9,997 bases of DNA from JANLWK01 sp031364505 (GTDB lineage Bacteria > Eisenbacteria > RBG-16-71-46). The stretch lies in the NCBI GenBank assembly GCA_031364505.1, contig JANLWK010000365.1, positions 1 to 9,997 on the forward strand. The letters are read 5' to 3'. The position numbers and the translations under genes are program-made. This document shows, piece after piece, positions 1-5,614 of this stretch (position 1 is its first letter; each line of letters begins with the position of its first letter). A model generated the notes under the pieces. That model ran no database searches. It worked only from the letters and a program-made list of their open reading frames with translations, and was not told the origin of the DNA.

Positions 1-448
1 CGTGCCACGTCTGGGGCACGTCGACGACGACGCGGCCGCGGGGCGCCACGATGCGCGCGTTCTCGCGCAGCAGCGGCATCGGATCGCGGAAGTGCTCGAG
101 CAGGCCCTGGTGGAATACGACATCCCAGGCGCCGTCGCGGAACGGCATCGCCAGCGCATCGGCGCGCACGAGATGGATCACGATGCCCTGCTCGCGCGCC
201 TGGCGCTGGACGAGCGCCAGCGAGGCGGGCGAGTAGTCGAGCACGGCGACGATGCCGCCCGCCGCCGACAGCGTCAGCGCGTCGCGGCCCGAGCCGGCGC
301 CGACCTCGAGCACGCGGCGTCCCCGCACGGCCCCGTCGGCCAGGATCTCGCGCACGAGCCGGCCGCCGGTGGAATACGTGCGGTCGATGTCCTGGTGGCC
401 CTTCCAGTAGGACTCCCAGTGATCGAGGGTCGAGACGCGCTCCATCAT
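1..448 (-). CDS. Class I SAM-dependent methyltransferase (C-terminus beyond window)
   Basis: I translated this partial gene by hand: 149 residues are visible and the frame is open to the window edge. It has the Rossmann-type methyltransferase core. Motif I, VLEVGAGSGRD, is at residues 46-56 and binds S-adenosylmethionine. An acidic strand end follows (VLDYS, 69-73), then a motif II/III-like RADALAMPF (95-103) and DVVFHQGLLEHF (109-120), typical of the Methyltransf_11/25 group. The N-terminus (HWESYWKG, 10-17) resembles small-molecule methyltransferases. The ATG at 448-446 overlaps the stop of the upstream phosphoesterase gene as ATGA, so translation is probably coupled; a second Met codon follows directly. 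It is the seventh gene of the riboflavin operon, but nothing seen shows the substrate. The family is secure; the function is unknown. Confidence 0.88.
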   Translation of the reverse strand, partial: MMERVSTLDHWESYWKGHQDIDRTYSTGGRLVREILADGAVRGRRVLEVGAGSGRDALTLSAAGGIVAVLDYSPASLALVQRQAREQGIVIHLVRADALAMPFRDGAWDVVFHQGLLEHFRDPMPLLRENARIVAPRGRVVVDVPQTWH

Positions 449-1170
449 TCGCCCCAGCGCAGCCGTTCGGCCAGGAACGACGGCAGGCCGGCGTCGCCGA
501 TGCGCGCCGCCGCGGCGTCGACGTCGTACTCGACGCGCCGGTGCTCGAGCCGGCCGGCCGCGGGATCCAGCAGCGCCCAGGCCGCGCGCGGATCGCCGTC
601 GCGCGGCTGGCCGACGCTGCCGACGTTGACGATGCGCCGCGCCCCGGGCGCCAGGTCGACGAGCGCCTTGCGAGCGTACGTGACGCCGGAGCCGTCGAGC
701 TGGAACTGCCCGGGCACGTGCGAGTGGCCGATCAGGCACAACGGCTCCTCGAACGCGTCGAATTCGTATTCGGCGTCGGCGATCGACAGGACGTAGTTCC
801 ATTCCTCCGGGTCGGACGGCGTCGCGTGCACGATGCGCACGCCGCGCCACACCATCGTGAACGGCAGCGCGTCGAGCCAGCCGCGGTGCTCGTCGGCCAG
901 CTCGGTCTGCGTCCAGCGCGCGGAGGTCGCGGCGTCGGAATTGAAACCGCCGAGCCTGAGCCGGCCGAGGGCCGCGACGTCGTGGTTGCCGAGCACGGCC
1001 GCCTCGATCCGCGGCCTGAGACGCGCGAGGCACTCGTTCGGCGATGCGCCGTAGCCGACGAAGTCGCCGAGGCACACGATCGCTTCGGGTTTCTGGGCGT
1101 CGACGTCGGCGAGCACGGCGTCGAGCGCCTCGAGGTTGCCGTGGATGTCGGACAGGATCGCGAGGCTCAC
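445..1170 (-). CDS. Calcineurin-like metallophosphoesterase
   Basis: The 241-residue product has the complete metal-binding set of the calcineurin-like superfamily. Asp8 and His10 lie in SDIHGN (7-12), followed by GDFVGY (35-40), GNHD (61-64), His115, and GHSH (148-151). NVGSVGQPRDGD (182-193) resembles the NPGSVGQPRD signature of YfcE-like and protein-phosphatase-like members. A two-metal hydrolase of phosphomonoesters or phosphodiesters is expected, probably cytoplasmic since no signal peptide is visible. The start is GTG at 1170-1168, overlapping the nusB stop as GTGA; the end overlaps the methyltransferase start as ATGA. The substrate cannot be read from the sequence. Its place after nusB in an FMN-controlled operon might hint at phosphorylated flavin or pyrimidine intermediates, because the phosphatase step between RibD and RibH is often done by an unlinked enzyme. 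That link is only an inference. Confidence 0.9.
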   Translation of the reverse strand: MSLAILSDIHGNLEALDAVLADVDAQKPEAIVCLGDFVGYGASPNECLARLRPRIEAAVLGNHDVAALGRLRLGGFNSDAATSARWTQTELADEHRGWLDALPFTMVWRGVRIVHATPSDPEEWNYVLSIADAEYEFDAFEEPLCLIGHSHVPGQFQLDGSGVTYARKALVDLAPGARRIVNVGSVGQPRDGDPRAAWALLDPAAGRLEHRRVEYDVDAAAARIGDAGLPSFLAERLRWGE

Positions 1171-1625
1171 GCGAACTCCGCCGCGCGCACCGTCCGGGCC
1201 ACGCGGTCGAGCACGCCGTTCACGAACCGGCCCGACTCGTCGGAGCCGAACCGCCGCGCGATCTCGACCGACTCATCGAGCACCACGCGCACGGGCGTGC
1301 CGGGCCGCGCGAGCAGCTCGGCGACGCCGCACCGCAGCACCGCGCGGTCGGTGTGGCTGAGGCGCTCGAGCGGCCAGTGCTCCGCCGCCTCGCGCAGCAT
1401 CGCGTCGATCTCGACGGAGCGCAGCCCCAGCACGCCGACGATGTCGCGCACCAGCTCGGTTTGGTCCTCGTTCAGCTGCTCTTCCTCACGCCGCGCGTCC
1501 CACGCGGCACCGTAGGAGTCGCCGGTGACGTCGGCCTGGTAGGCCACGCGGAACACGACCTCGCGCGCCCGGTGACGGATACCGCCGCCCCTGGCCCGGT
1601 GGCGGATGCCACCTCCCTCAACCAT
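1167..1625 (-). CDS. nusB: Transcription antitermination factor NusB
   Basis: NusB is an all-helical RNA-binding protein that pairs with NusE (ribosomal protein S10) on boxA RNA to prevent premature termination of rRNA transcripts. The 152-residue product shows the family signatures: RHRAREVVFRVAYQ (17-30), HWPLERLSHTDRAVLRCGVAELL (83-105) and VVLDESVEIARRFGSDESGRFVNGVLDRV (114-142). The ATG at 1625-1623 lies inside the end of ribH (8-base overlap) with a GGAAG-like sequence about 9 bases upstream. No other plausible ATG or GTG lies before the first conserved helix. The N-terminus is odd: residues 4-12 and 13-21 are both GGGIRHRAR, so the usual basic start RxRARE is preceded by a second copy of itself. 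The ribH-nusB order is common in bacteria. Confidence 0.95.
   Translation of the reverse strand: MVEGGGIRHRARGGGIRHRAREVVFRVAYQADVTGDSYGAAWDARREEEQLNEDQTELVRDIVGVLGLRSVEIDAMLREAAEHWPLERLSHTDRAVLRCGVAELLARPGTPVRVVLDESVEIARRFGSDESGRFVNGVLDRVARTVRAAEFA
1563..1616 (-). repeat. nusB: In-frame 27-bp tandem duplication at nusB N-terminus
   Basis: Two adjacent 27-base units (1616-1590 and 1589-1563) each encode GGGIRHRAR. They differ at seven positions by my count, and every difference is synonymous (GGA/GGC, GGT/GGC, GGC/GGT, CGC/CGT, GCC/GCG and AGG/CGC, the last with two changes). The peptide repeat is perfect while the DNA has drifted, which argues that this segment is translated and supports the start at 1625. 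Confidence 0.85.
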
Positions 1626-2097
1626 GGGCGGCCACTTCCGTCTTCAAATTCGCCATCTGGATCGCAGCGAGCGCGATCTCGGCGCCGCGGTTCCCCATCG
1701 TGCCGCCTGTGCGGGCCTCGGCCTGCGCGGCGTCGTAGGCGGCGAGCACGCCGTTCAGCACCGGGACGCCGGTGTCGAGGCCCACGCGCAGCAGTCCGTC
1801 GGACGCGGCATCGGCGACGAGCCGGAAGTGCTCGGTCTCGCCCTGGATCACGACGCCGAACGCGAGCACGGCGTCGTAGTGGCCCGTCTCGGCGAGCCAG
1901 CGCGACGCGAGCGGCAATTCGTACGAGCCGGGAACCCGTACCAGCGTGACGTCGTCATCGGCCGCGCCCCGCTGGCGCAGCACGTCCAGGGCCGCGCGCA
2001 CCATGCGCTCGACGGGGTCGCCGTTGAAGGACGCGGCCACCAGTGCGAAACGGCGGCCGCGGGCCTCGTGTCCGGGAGCGATCTCGCGCACGCTCAC
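1618..2097 (-). CDS. ribH: 6,7-dimethyl-8-ribityllumazine synthase
   Basis: RibH condenses 5-amino-6-ribitylaminouracil with 3,4-dihydroxy-2-butanone 4-phosphate, the penultimate step of riboflavin synthesis, usually in a pentameric or 60-mer shell. The 159-residue length is normal. Visible signatures are ASFNGD (22-27), VPGSYELPL (55-63), GVVIQGETEHF (81-91, with the catalytic histidine at 90), GVPVLNGVL (110-118) and GGTMGNRGAEIALAAIQMANL (131-151), where the basic residue before GAE is the usual phosphate contact. The start is the GTG at 2097-2095, which overlaps the ribBA stop as GTGA; a second GTG two codons on is possible. The 3' end overlaps nusB by 8 bases. The open frame continues far upstream of this start, but that part is only a shadow of ribBA. 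Confidence 0.95.
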   Translation of the reverse strand: MSVREIAPGHEARGRRFALVAASFNGDPVERMVRAALDVLRQRGAADDDVTLVRVPGSYELPLASRWLAETGHYDAVLAFGVVIQGETEHFRLVADAASDGLLRVGLDTGVPVLNGVLAAYDAAQAEARTGGTMGNRGAEIALAAIQMANLKTEVAAHG

Positions 2098-3503
2098 GTT
2101 TCCCCGAGGTTCAGGTCGAGCAGGTGGCCGAGCTTGTCGCGCTTGGTCGCCAGGTAGCGCCGGTTGTGCGGGTTGACCGGCACGCGCACGGGCACGCGGC
2201 GCTCGATCTTCAGGCCGTAGGCCTCGAGGCCGACGATCTTCCGGGGGTTGTTGGTCATCAGCTCGATCGATCGCACCCCCAGATCGTAAAGGATCTGCGC
2301 GCCGATGCCGTAGTCGCGCAGGTCGGGCGCGAATCCCAGCTTGACGTTCGCCTCGACGGTGTCGAGCCCCCCGTCCTGGAGCGCGTAGGCCCGGAGCTTG
2401 TTCGCGAGCCCGATGCCCCGGCCCTCCTGCCGCAGGTACAGGAACACGCCGCGGCCGCGCTTCGAGATCGCCTTGAGCGCCGCGTGCATCTGGGGCCCGC
2501 AGTCGCAGCGGCGCGAGCCGAATACGTCGCCGGTCAGGCACTGGGAATGGACGCGCACGAGCACCGGCGTCTTGCCGCGCACGTCGCCCTTGACCAGAGC
2601 CACGTGGTGGTCGCCCTCGTGCACGGTCTCGTAGAGCGCCAGCTTGAAGTCGCCGTGCGCGGTCGGCAGCGGCACGTTGACGATGCGGTGGACGAGCTGC
2701 TCGCGGCGGCGGCGGTATTCGATGAGGTCGCGGATCGTGAGGATGCCGAGCCCGTGGCGGCGGGCGTACGGCACGAGCGCCGGCAGGCGCGCCATGTGGC
2801 CGTCCTCGGTCAGGATCTCGCACAGCGCGCCCACGGGTTTCAGTCCGGCGAGCCGGCACAGGTCGGGCACGGCCTCGGTGTGCCCGGCCCGGCGCAGGAC
2901 GCCGCCCGGGACCGCGCGCAGCGGGAACACGTGGCCGGGGCGCAGCAGGTCGCGCGGCCGCGTCGCTGGGTCGGCGAGCGCCTTGAGCGTCTTCGCGCGA
3001 TCGAACGCCGACGTGCCCGTCGTCGTGCCGCGGCGCACGTCGACGGATTCCGTGAACGGCGTGCCGAACTTCGCCGTGTTGCGCTCGACCATCAGCGCCA
3101 GCCCGAGCCGGTCGGCCTCGTCGGACGCCATCGGAGCGCACAGGATGCCGCGGCCCTGCTTGAGCGCGAAGTTCACGAGCTCGGGCGTCGCCTTGCTCGC
3201 GGCGAACACGACGTCGCCTTCGTTCTCGCGGTCCTCGTCGTCGATCACGATGAGCATGCGGCCGGCGCGGATCAGCCGCACCGCCTCCTCGACGTCGAGG
3301 CGCACGTCGGCGGGAATCTTGTCGAGCCGCGGCTCGACGAGGCGGACGCGCGGCGTCCGCGCCGAGGAGCGCTCAGCACCGGGGGCGCCGCGACGAGTGG
3401 GTCGCGCTCGGCGGGGACCCGCGAGGAGCGGCGTCCCCGGTGCTGAGCGCCGCCGAACGGTCCGGTTCCGCGAGCGGGCGGACGTGCGAGTACGAGTGCT
3501 CAT
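2094..3503 (-). CDS. ribBA: Bifunctional DHBP synthase / GTP cyclohydrolase II
   Basis: This protein makes both riboflavin precursors: the four-carbon DHBP from ribulose 5-phosphate and the pyrimidine intermediate from GTP. Of 469 residues, about 70-270 form the RibB domain, with DDEDRENEGD (88-97, acidic metal site), VDVRRGTTTGTSAFDRA (154-170) and RRAGHTEA (204-211). Residues about 273-469 form the RibA domain, with VHSQCLTGDVFGSRRCDCG (318-336; zinc cysteines 322, 333, 335), RQEGRGIGL (358-366) and TNNPRKI (417-423). Both sites look intact. The ATG at 3503 has GGAGG four bases upstream and overlaps the ribE stop as ATGA. This start gives an extra, Arg- and Pro-rich N-terminus of about 60 residues that contains a large inverted repeat. 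An in-frame GTG at 3305 would give a family-typical 403 residues, but has no ribosome site. Confidence 0.95.
   Translation of the reverse strand: MSTRTRTSARSRNRTVRRRSAPGTPLLAGPRRARPTRRGAPGAERSSARTPRVRLVEPRLDKIPADVRLDVEEAVRLIRAGRMLIVIDDEDRENEGDVVFAASKATPELVNFALKQGRGILCAPMASDEADRLGLALMVERNTAKFGTPFTESVDVRRGTTTGTSAFDRAKTLKALADPATRPRDLLRPGHVFPLRAVPGGVLRRAGHTEAVPDLCRLAGLKPVGALCEILTEDGHMARLPALVPYARRHGLGILTIRDLIEYRRRREQLVHRIVNVPLPTAHGDFKLALYETVHEGDHHVALVKGDVRGKTPVLVRVHSQCLTGDVFGSRRCDCGPQMHAALKAISKRGRGVFLYLRQEGRGIGLANKLRAYALQDGGLDTVEANVKLGFAPDLRDYGIGAQILYDLGVRSIELMTNNPRKIVGLEAYGLKIERRVPVRVPVNPHNRRYLATKRDKLGHLLDLNLGET
3369..3450. repeat. Long inverted repeat inside the ribBA 5' coding region
   Basis: Arms 3369-3391 and 3428-3450 are 23 bases each and pair with a single mismatch (3385 against 3434), leaving a 36-base interior. 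It falls in codons 18-45 of ribBA and encodes part of the Arg/Pro-rich extension (SAPGTP on one side, GAPGAERS on the other). No T-run follows on either strand, so it is not a normal terminator. A 9-base direct repeat (CGAGGAGCG at 3363-3371 and 3422-3430) lies at the left arm and at the inner edge of the right arm. It does not flank the element cleanly, so it does not look like a target-site duplication. Confidence 0.85.
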
Positions 3504-4102
3504 TTATCCTCCGTGGCGGCCTCGAGCAGGCGCGCGACGTAGCGCGCCACCAGGTCCACCTCGATGTGAACGGCCGTGCCCGGCGCATAATGCTTCGCGA
3601 CCGTGGCGTCGAGTGTGTGGGGAATGAAGGCGATGTCGCACCGCCGCCCGTCGCACGCGGCGAGCGTCAGGCTCACGCCGTCGATCGCGATGGCGCCCTT
3701 CTCCGCGAGGAATCGCGCGAGCGGAGACGGCACCTCTAAGGTGACGCGGCGCCCGGCGCCCTCGGGCACGACCCGGACGACGGTTCCGAGGCCGTCGACG
3801 TGGCCCTGCAGCAGGTGGCCGCCGAGGCGCGCGTCGAGACGCATCGAGCGCTCGAGGTTGACGGCCTGACCGGGCGCCAGTGCGGCGAGCGTCGTGCGGC
3901 GCTCGCTCTCGGGCACGACGTCGAACACGAGCGTTCCCGCGCCGTTCGCGACCACCGTGAGGCAGCAGCCGTTGACGGCGACGCTGTCGCCGACCGCCGG
4001 ATCGTTCTCCCAGCCGGCGGCGGCGATGCGAAGGGTGAGTCCCTCGCCGCGCGACTCCGCCGCGACCACTAGCCCCAGGCGCTCGACCAGTCCGGTGAAC
4101 AT
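3500..4102 (-). CDS. ribE: Riboflavin synthase, alpha chain type
   Basis: Riboflavin synthase dismutates two lumazine molecules into riboflavin and the pyrimidine diamine, the last step of the pathway. The 200-residue protein starts with the classical MFTGLVE and has two lumazine-binding repeats. Repeat 1 carries VNGCCLTV (43-50) and VVPESERRTTL (62-72). Repeat 2 starts near GGHLLQGHVDG (94-104) and continues with AIDGVSLTL (139-147) and FIPHTL (159-164). The length is normal and both halves are intact. The ATG at 4102 shares one base with the ribD stop (TGATG), and the 3' end overlaps ribBA by four bases. The symbol ribE follows Bacillus usage; the E. coli equivalent is called ribC or ribE in different sources. 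Confidence 0.96.
   Translation of the reverse strand: MFTGLVERLGLVVAAESRGEGLTLRIAAAGWENDPAVGDSVAVNGCCLTVVANGAGTLVFDVVPESERRTTLAALAPGQAVNLERSMRLDARLGGHLLQGHVDGLGTVVRVVPEGAGRRVTLEVPSPLARFLAEKGAIAIDGVSLTLAACDGRRCDIAFIPHTLDATVAKHYAPGTAVHIEVDLVARYVARLLEAATEDK
3508..3512 (-). promoter_or_regulatory. ribBA: Ribosome binding site that fixes the ribBA start
   Basis: A perfect GGAGG sits four bases upstream of the ATG at 3503, within the last codons of ribE. Together with the ATGA overlap it favours the long form of RibBA over the GTG at 3305. Confidence 0.75.
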
Positions 4103-5175
4103 CAGGTCGACATCCGCACGACGAGCAGCGCGTCGTCGCCAATGCGCTCGCACGACTCGATGCGACCGGCACGCGCGCGGGCGAGGCGCGAGGGCCCGAG
4201 GCGCCCGCACCAGTCGAGGCCGCCGAGGCCGAGGACGCGCGGCGCCGAGAACAGCGCGATGCGGTCGACGAGCCCGAGCCGCAGCCACGCCGTCCCGAGG
4301 GTGGCGCCGCCTTCGATGAGCACGTCGTCGCAGCCCTCGCGCGCGAGCCGCCGCGCGAGCGCCCGTGGCGATACGCCGCCCGCGGCGAGCGGCAGCCGCC
4401 ACACCCGCACGCCCAGCGCCTCGAGTTCCGCCGCGCGGCGGGCGGAGGCTCGCGGCCCGCACGCCACGATCGTGCCGGCCGCGAGCGGCGGCGCGAACAG
4501 GCGCAGCGTCCGCGGCAGCGCGAGCCGCGTGTCGCACACCACGCGCAGCGGCTGCGCCGTGGCTCCGACACCGCGGGCGGTGAGCCTCGGATCGTCGTGT
4601 CGCGCGGTGCCGGCGCCGATCACGATCGCCTGGGAGCGCGCGCGGAACGCGTGTCCGCGCCGCCGGGCCAGCGGCCCGGTGATCCAGCGCGAAGCGCCGC
4701 GCGCGTCGGCGATCCGGCCGTCGAGGCTCGAGGCGATCTTCCACGTCACGCGCGGCCGTCCGGTCGTGTGGCGGATCCAGTAGCCGCCCAGCCGCTCGCG
4801 CGCCTCGTCGGCAAGGACACCCAGGTCCACGCGCACGCCGGCCCGCCGCAGCAGGGCGATACCGCGCCCGTCCACGATCGGGTGCGGGTCGCGCACGGCG
4901 ACGACGCAGCGCCGGATGCCGGCCCCGAGGATCGCGTCGGTACACGGCGGCGTGCGGCCATGGTGCGCGCACGGCTCGAGCGTGACGTAGAGCGTGGCCC
5001 CCCGCGCGCGCGCGCCGGCGGCGATGATGGCCTCGACCTCGGCGTGCGGCAGTCCCGCCCGGCGGTGCCAGCCCTCGCCCACGACGCGGCCGCCGCGCAC
5101 GATCACCGCGCCGACGACCGGGTTCGGTACCGTCCGCCCGACCCCGCGCGCGGCGAGCGTGAGCGCCCGGCGCAT
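4102..5175 (-). CDS. ribD: Bifunctional pyrimidine deaminase / reductase RibD
   Basis: RibD deaminates and then reduces the phosphorylated pyrimidine made by GTP cyclohydrolase II, using NADPH. From the ATG at 5175 it has 357 residues. The deaminase domain has PNPVVGAVIV (17-26), the zinc ligand and proton donor in HAE (44-46), and PCAHHGRTPPC (68-78) with two zinc cysteines. The reductase domain has WKIASSLDGRIA (145-156), VIGAGTARHDDPRLTAR (185-201) and IEGGATLGTAWL (287-298). The start is uncertain: family members usually have several residues before the FMRRAL helix, and there is no Shine-Dalgarno sequence here. A TTG at 5274, inside the tail of the leader hairpin, would add 33 low-complexity residues rich in Lys, Ala and Thr. 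It is the first gene after the FMN riboswitch and overlaps ribE by one base. Confidence 0.93.
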   Translation of the reverse strand: MRRALTLAARGVGRTVPNPVVGAVIVRGGRVVGEGWHRRAGLPHAEVEAIIAAGARARGATLYVTLEPCAHHGRTPPCTDAILGAGIRRCVVAVRDPHPIVDGRGIALLRRAGVRVDLGVLADEARERLGGYWIRHTTGRPRVTWKIASSLDGRIADARGASRWITGPLARRRGHAFRARSQAIVIGAGTARHDDPRLTARGVGATAQPLRVVCDTRLALPRTLRLFAPPLAAGTIVACGPRASARRAAELEALGVRVWRLPLAAGGVSPRALARRLAREGCDDVLIEGGATLGTAWLRLGLVDRIALFSAPRVLGLGGLDWCGRLGPSRLARARAGRIESCERIGDDALLVVRMST

Positions 5176-5224
5176 GAACGCGCGGTCGGTGGCATCGGTG
5201 GGCTCGGGACTTCTGGCGGCCCCC

Positions 5225-5251
5225 TTGGCCCTGGTCGCCTTGGTGGCCTTG
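5225..5251. repeat. Short 9-bp periodic array in the ribD leader
   Basis: About three 9-base units with GCC recurring every nine bases (5228, 5237, 5246) and intervening TTG/CTG-GTN on the plus strand. On the minus strand it would read Lys-Ala-Thr repeats if ribD starts at the TTG. It lies between the leader hairpin and the ATG at 5175. Confidence 0.5.
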
Positions 5252-5272
5252 TTACCCCCGGAGGATCGTCTC

Positions 5273-5307
5273 AAAGCGAAAGCGCCCCGTGATTCGGCTC
5301 GGGGCGC
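5273..5307 (-). terminator. Riboswitch-linked intrinsic terminator (attenuator)
   Basis: In the minus-strand RNA an 8-bp, all-GC stem (GCGCCCCG with CGGGGCGC, 5307-5300 and 5289-5282) closes a 10-base loop and is followed by TTTCGCTTT (5281-5273). It stands 43 bases after the FMN aptamer and before ribD, the normal place for a termination-type expression platform. The U-tract is interrupted, as is common in very GC-rich genomes. Its 5' arm could also pair with CGGGGC (5386-5381) in the aptamer, a possible alternative fold not tested here. Confidence 0.7.
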
Positions 5308-5318
5308 AAAGACGACCG

Positions 5319-5344
5319 GGCGCTGCCGCCATGTGGCGGGCGCC
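5319..5344 (-). promoter_or_regulatory. Hairpin between FMN aptamer and terminator
   Basis: An inner stem CCGCC-ACAT-GGCGG is extended by GGCGC pairing with GCGCC. It lies just downstream of the aptamer and just upstream of the attenuator stem, so it may be part of the expression platform. Its role is inferred only from position. Confidence 0.45.
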
Positions 5345-5350
5345 GACCGG

Positions 5351-5487
5351 CTCCTTCTTCCATCCCGACTGTACGGTCGGCCCCGGAGTTTCACCGGATC
5401 TGCGTGTCGCGCGTCGCTCGTTCGCGATCATGCGCGCCGCTCGCGGGCTTTACCGCCGGTGGGGACTTGCACCCCGCCCCGAAGGAG
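5351..5487 (-). promoter_or_regulatory. FMN riboswitch (RFN element)
   Basis: The minus-strand RNA carries the highly conserved RFN blocks in order. The P1 5' strand is CTCCTTC (5487-5481), followed by GGGGCGGGGTG, then CCACCGGCGGTAAAGCCC and GCGAGC. A variable stem comes next, then CCGGTGAAACTCCGG, GGCCGACCGTACAGTC and GGGATGGAAGAAGGAG, whose end GAAGGAG (5357-5351) closes P1 with seven pairs. FMN binding to this aptamer is well established and normally turns the downstream riboflavin genes off. Here it precedes ribD and a terminator-like hairpin, so transcriptional attenuation is the likely mode. Open frames that cross this element are not genes. Confidence 0.96.
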
Positions 5488-5499
5488 TTCGAACCAACG

Positions 5500-5528
5500 A
5501 GAATAGGCAGGGGCCCGGGGGCTGTCAA
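5500..5528 (-). promoter_or_regulatory. Sigma70-type promoter of the riboflavin operon
   Basis: TTGACA (5528-5523), a 17-base spacer and TATTCT (5505-5500) match the housekeeping consensus closely. The predicted start, about 5493, falls a few bases before the riboswitch P1 helix at 5487, where such a leader should begin. Confidence 0.85.
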
Positions 5529-5593
5529 AACCGGGCGGAACGAACTCTTTCGCCGGCCGGGACGCGCTTCGATCGTCCCTGCCCGCAACGCGA

Positions 5594-5609
5594 CGCCCGG
5601 TGGCGGGCG
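5594..5609 (-). terminator. Hairpin after the barrel-protein gene, possible terminator
   Basis: CGCCCG and CGGGCG form a 6-bp stem with a 4-base loop, starting 5 bases after the TAG at 5617-5615. No U-tract follows, so Rho-independent termination is doubtful. The only other elements between the stop codon and the riboswitch are the operon promoter and plain sequence. Confidence 0.3.
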
Positions 5610-5614
5610 CGCTC

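Noticed and set aside
541..1515. 324-codon plus-strand open frame opposite the phosphoesterase and nusB
   Set aside because: It is antisense to two conserved genes, has biased Arg/Ala-rich content and no domain.
2098..3141. Long minus-strand frame fused upstream of ribH
   Set aside because: It is a shadow of ribBA in another frame; RibH homology starts only at the GTG overlapping the ribBA stop.
3363..3430. CGAGGAGCG direct repeats as target-site duplications of a mobile element
   Set aside because: The second copy lies at the inner edge of the right palindrome arm, so the pair does not flank the element.
2043..3446. 467-codon plus-strand open frame opposite ribBA
   Set aside because: The opposite strand encodes an unmistakable enzyme, and the plus-strand product is low-complexity with no recognisable domain; a usual artefact of high GC.
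5252..5332. 26-codon leader ORF (ATG at 5332) across the attenuator
   Set aside because: The nearest Shine-Dalgarno-like sequence (AAGGAG, part of P1) is about 18 bases away, and FMN riboswitches do not need a leader peptide.
5176..5394. Upstream extension of the ribD reading frame to 5394
   Set aside because: It runs through the FMN riboswitch and its terminator, and the residues before the deaminase domain do not resemble RibD.
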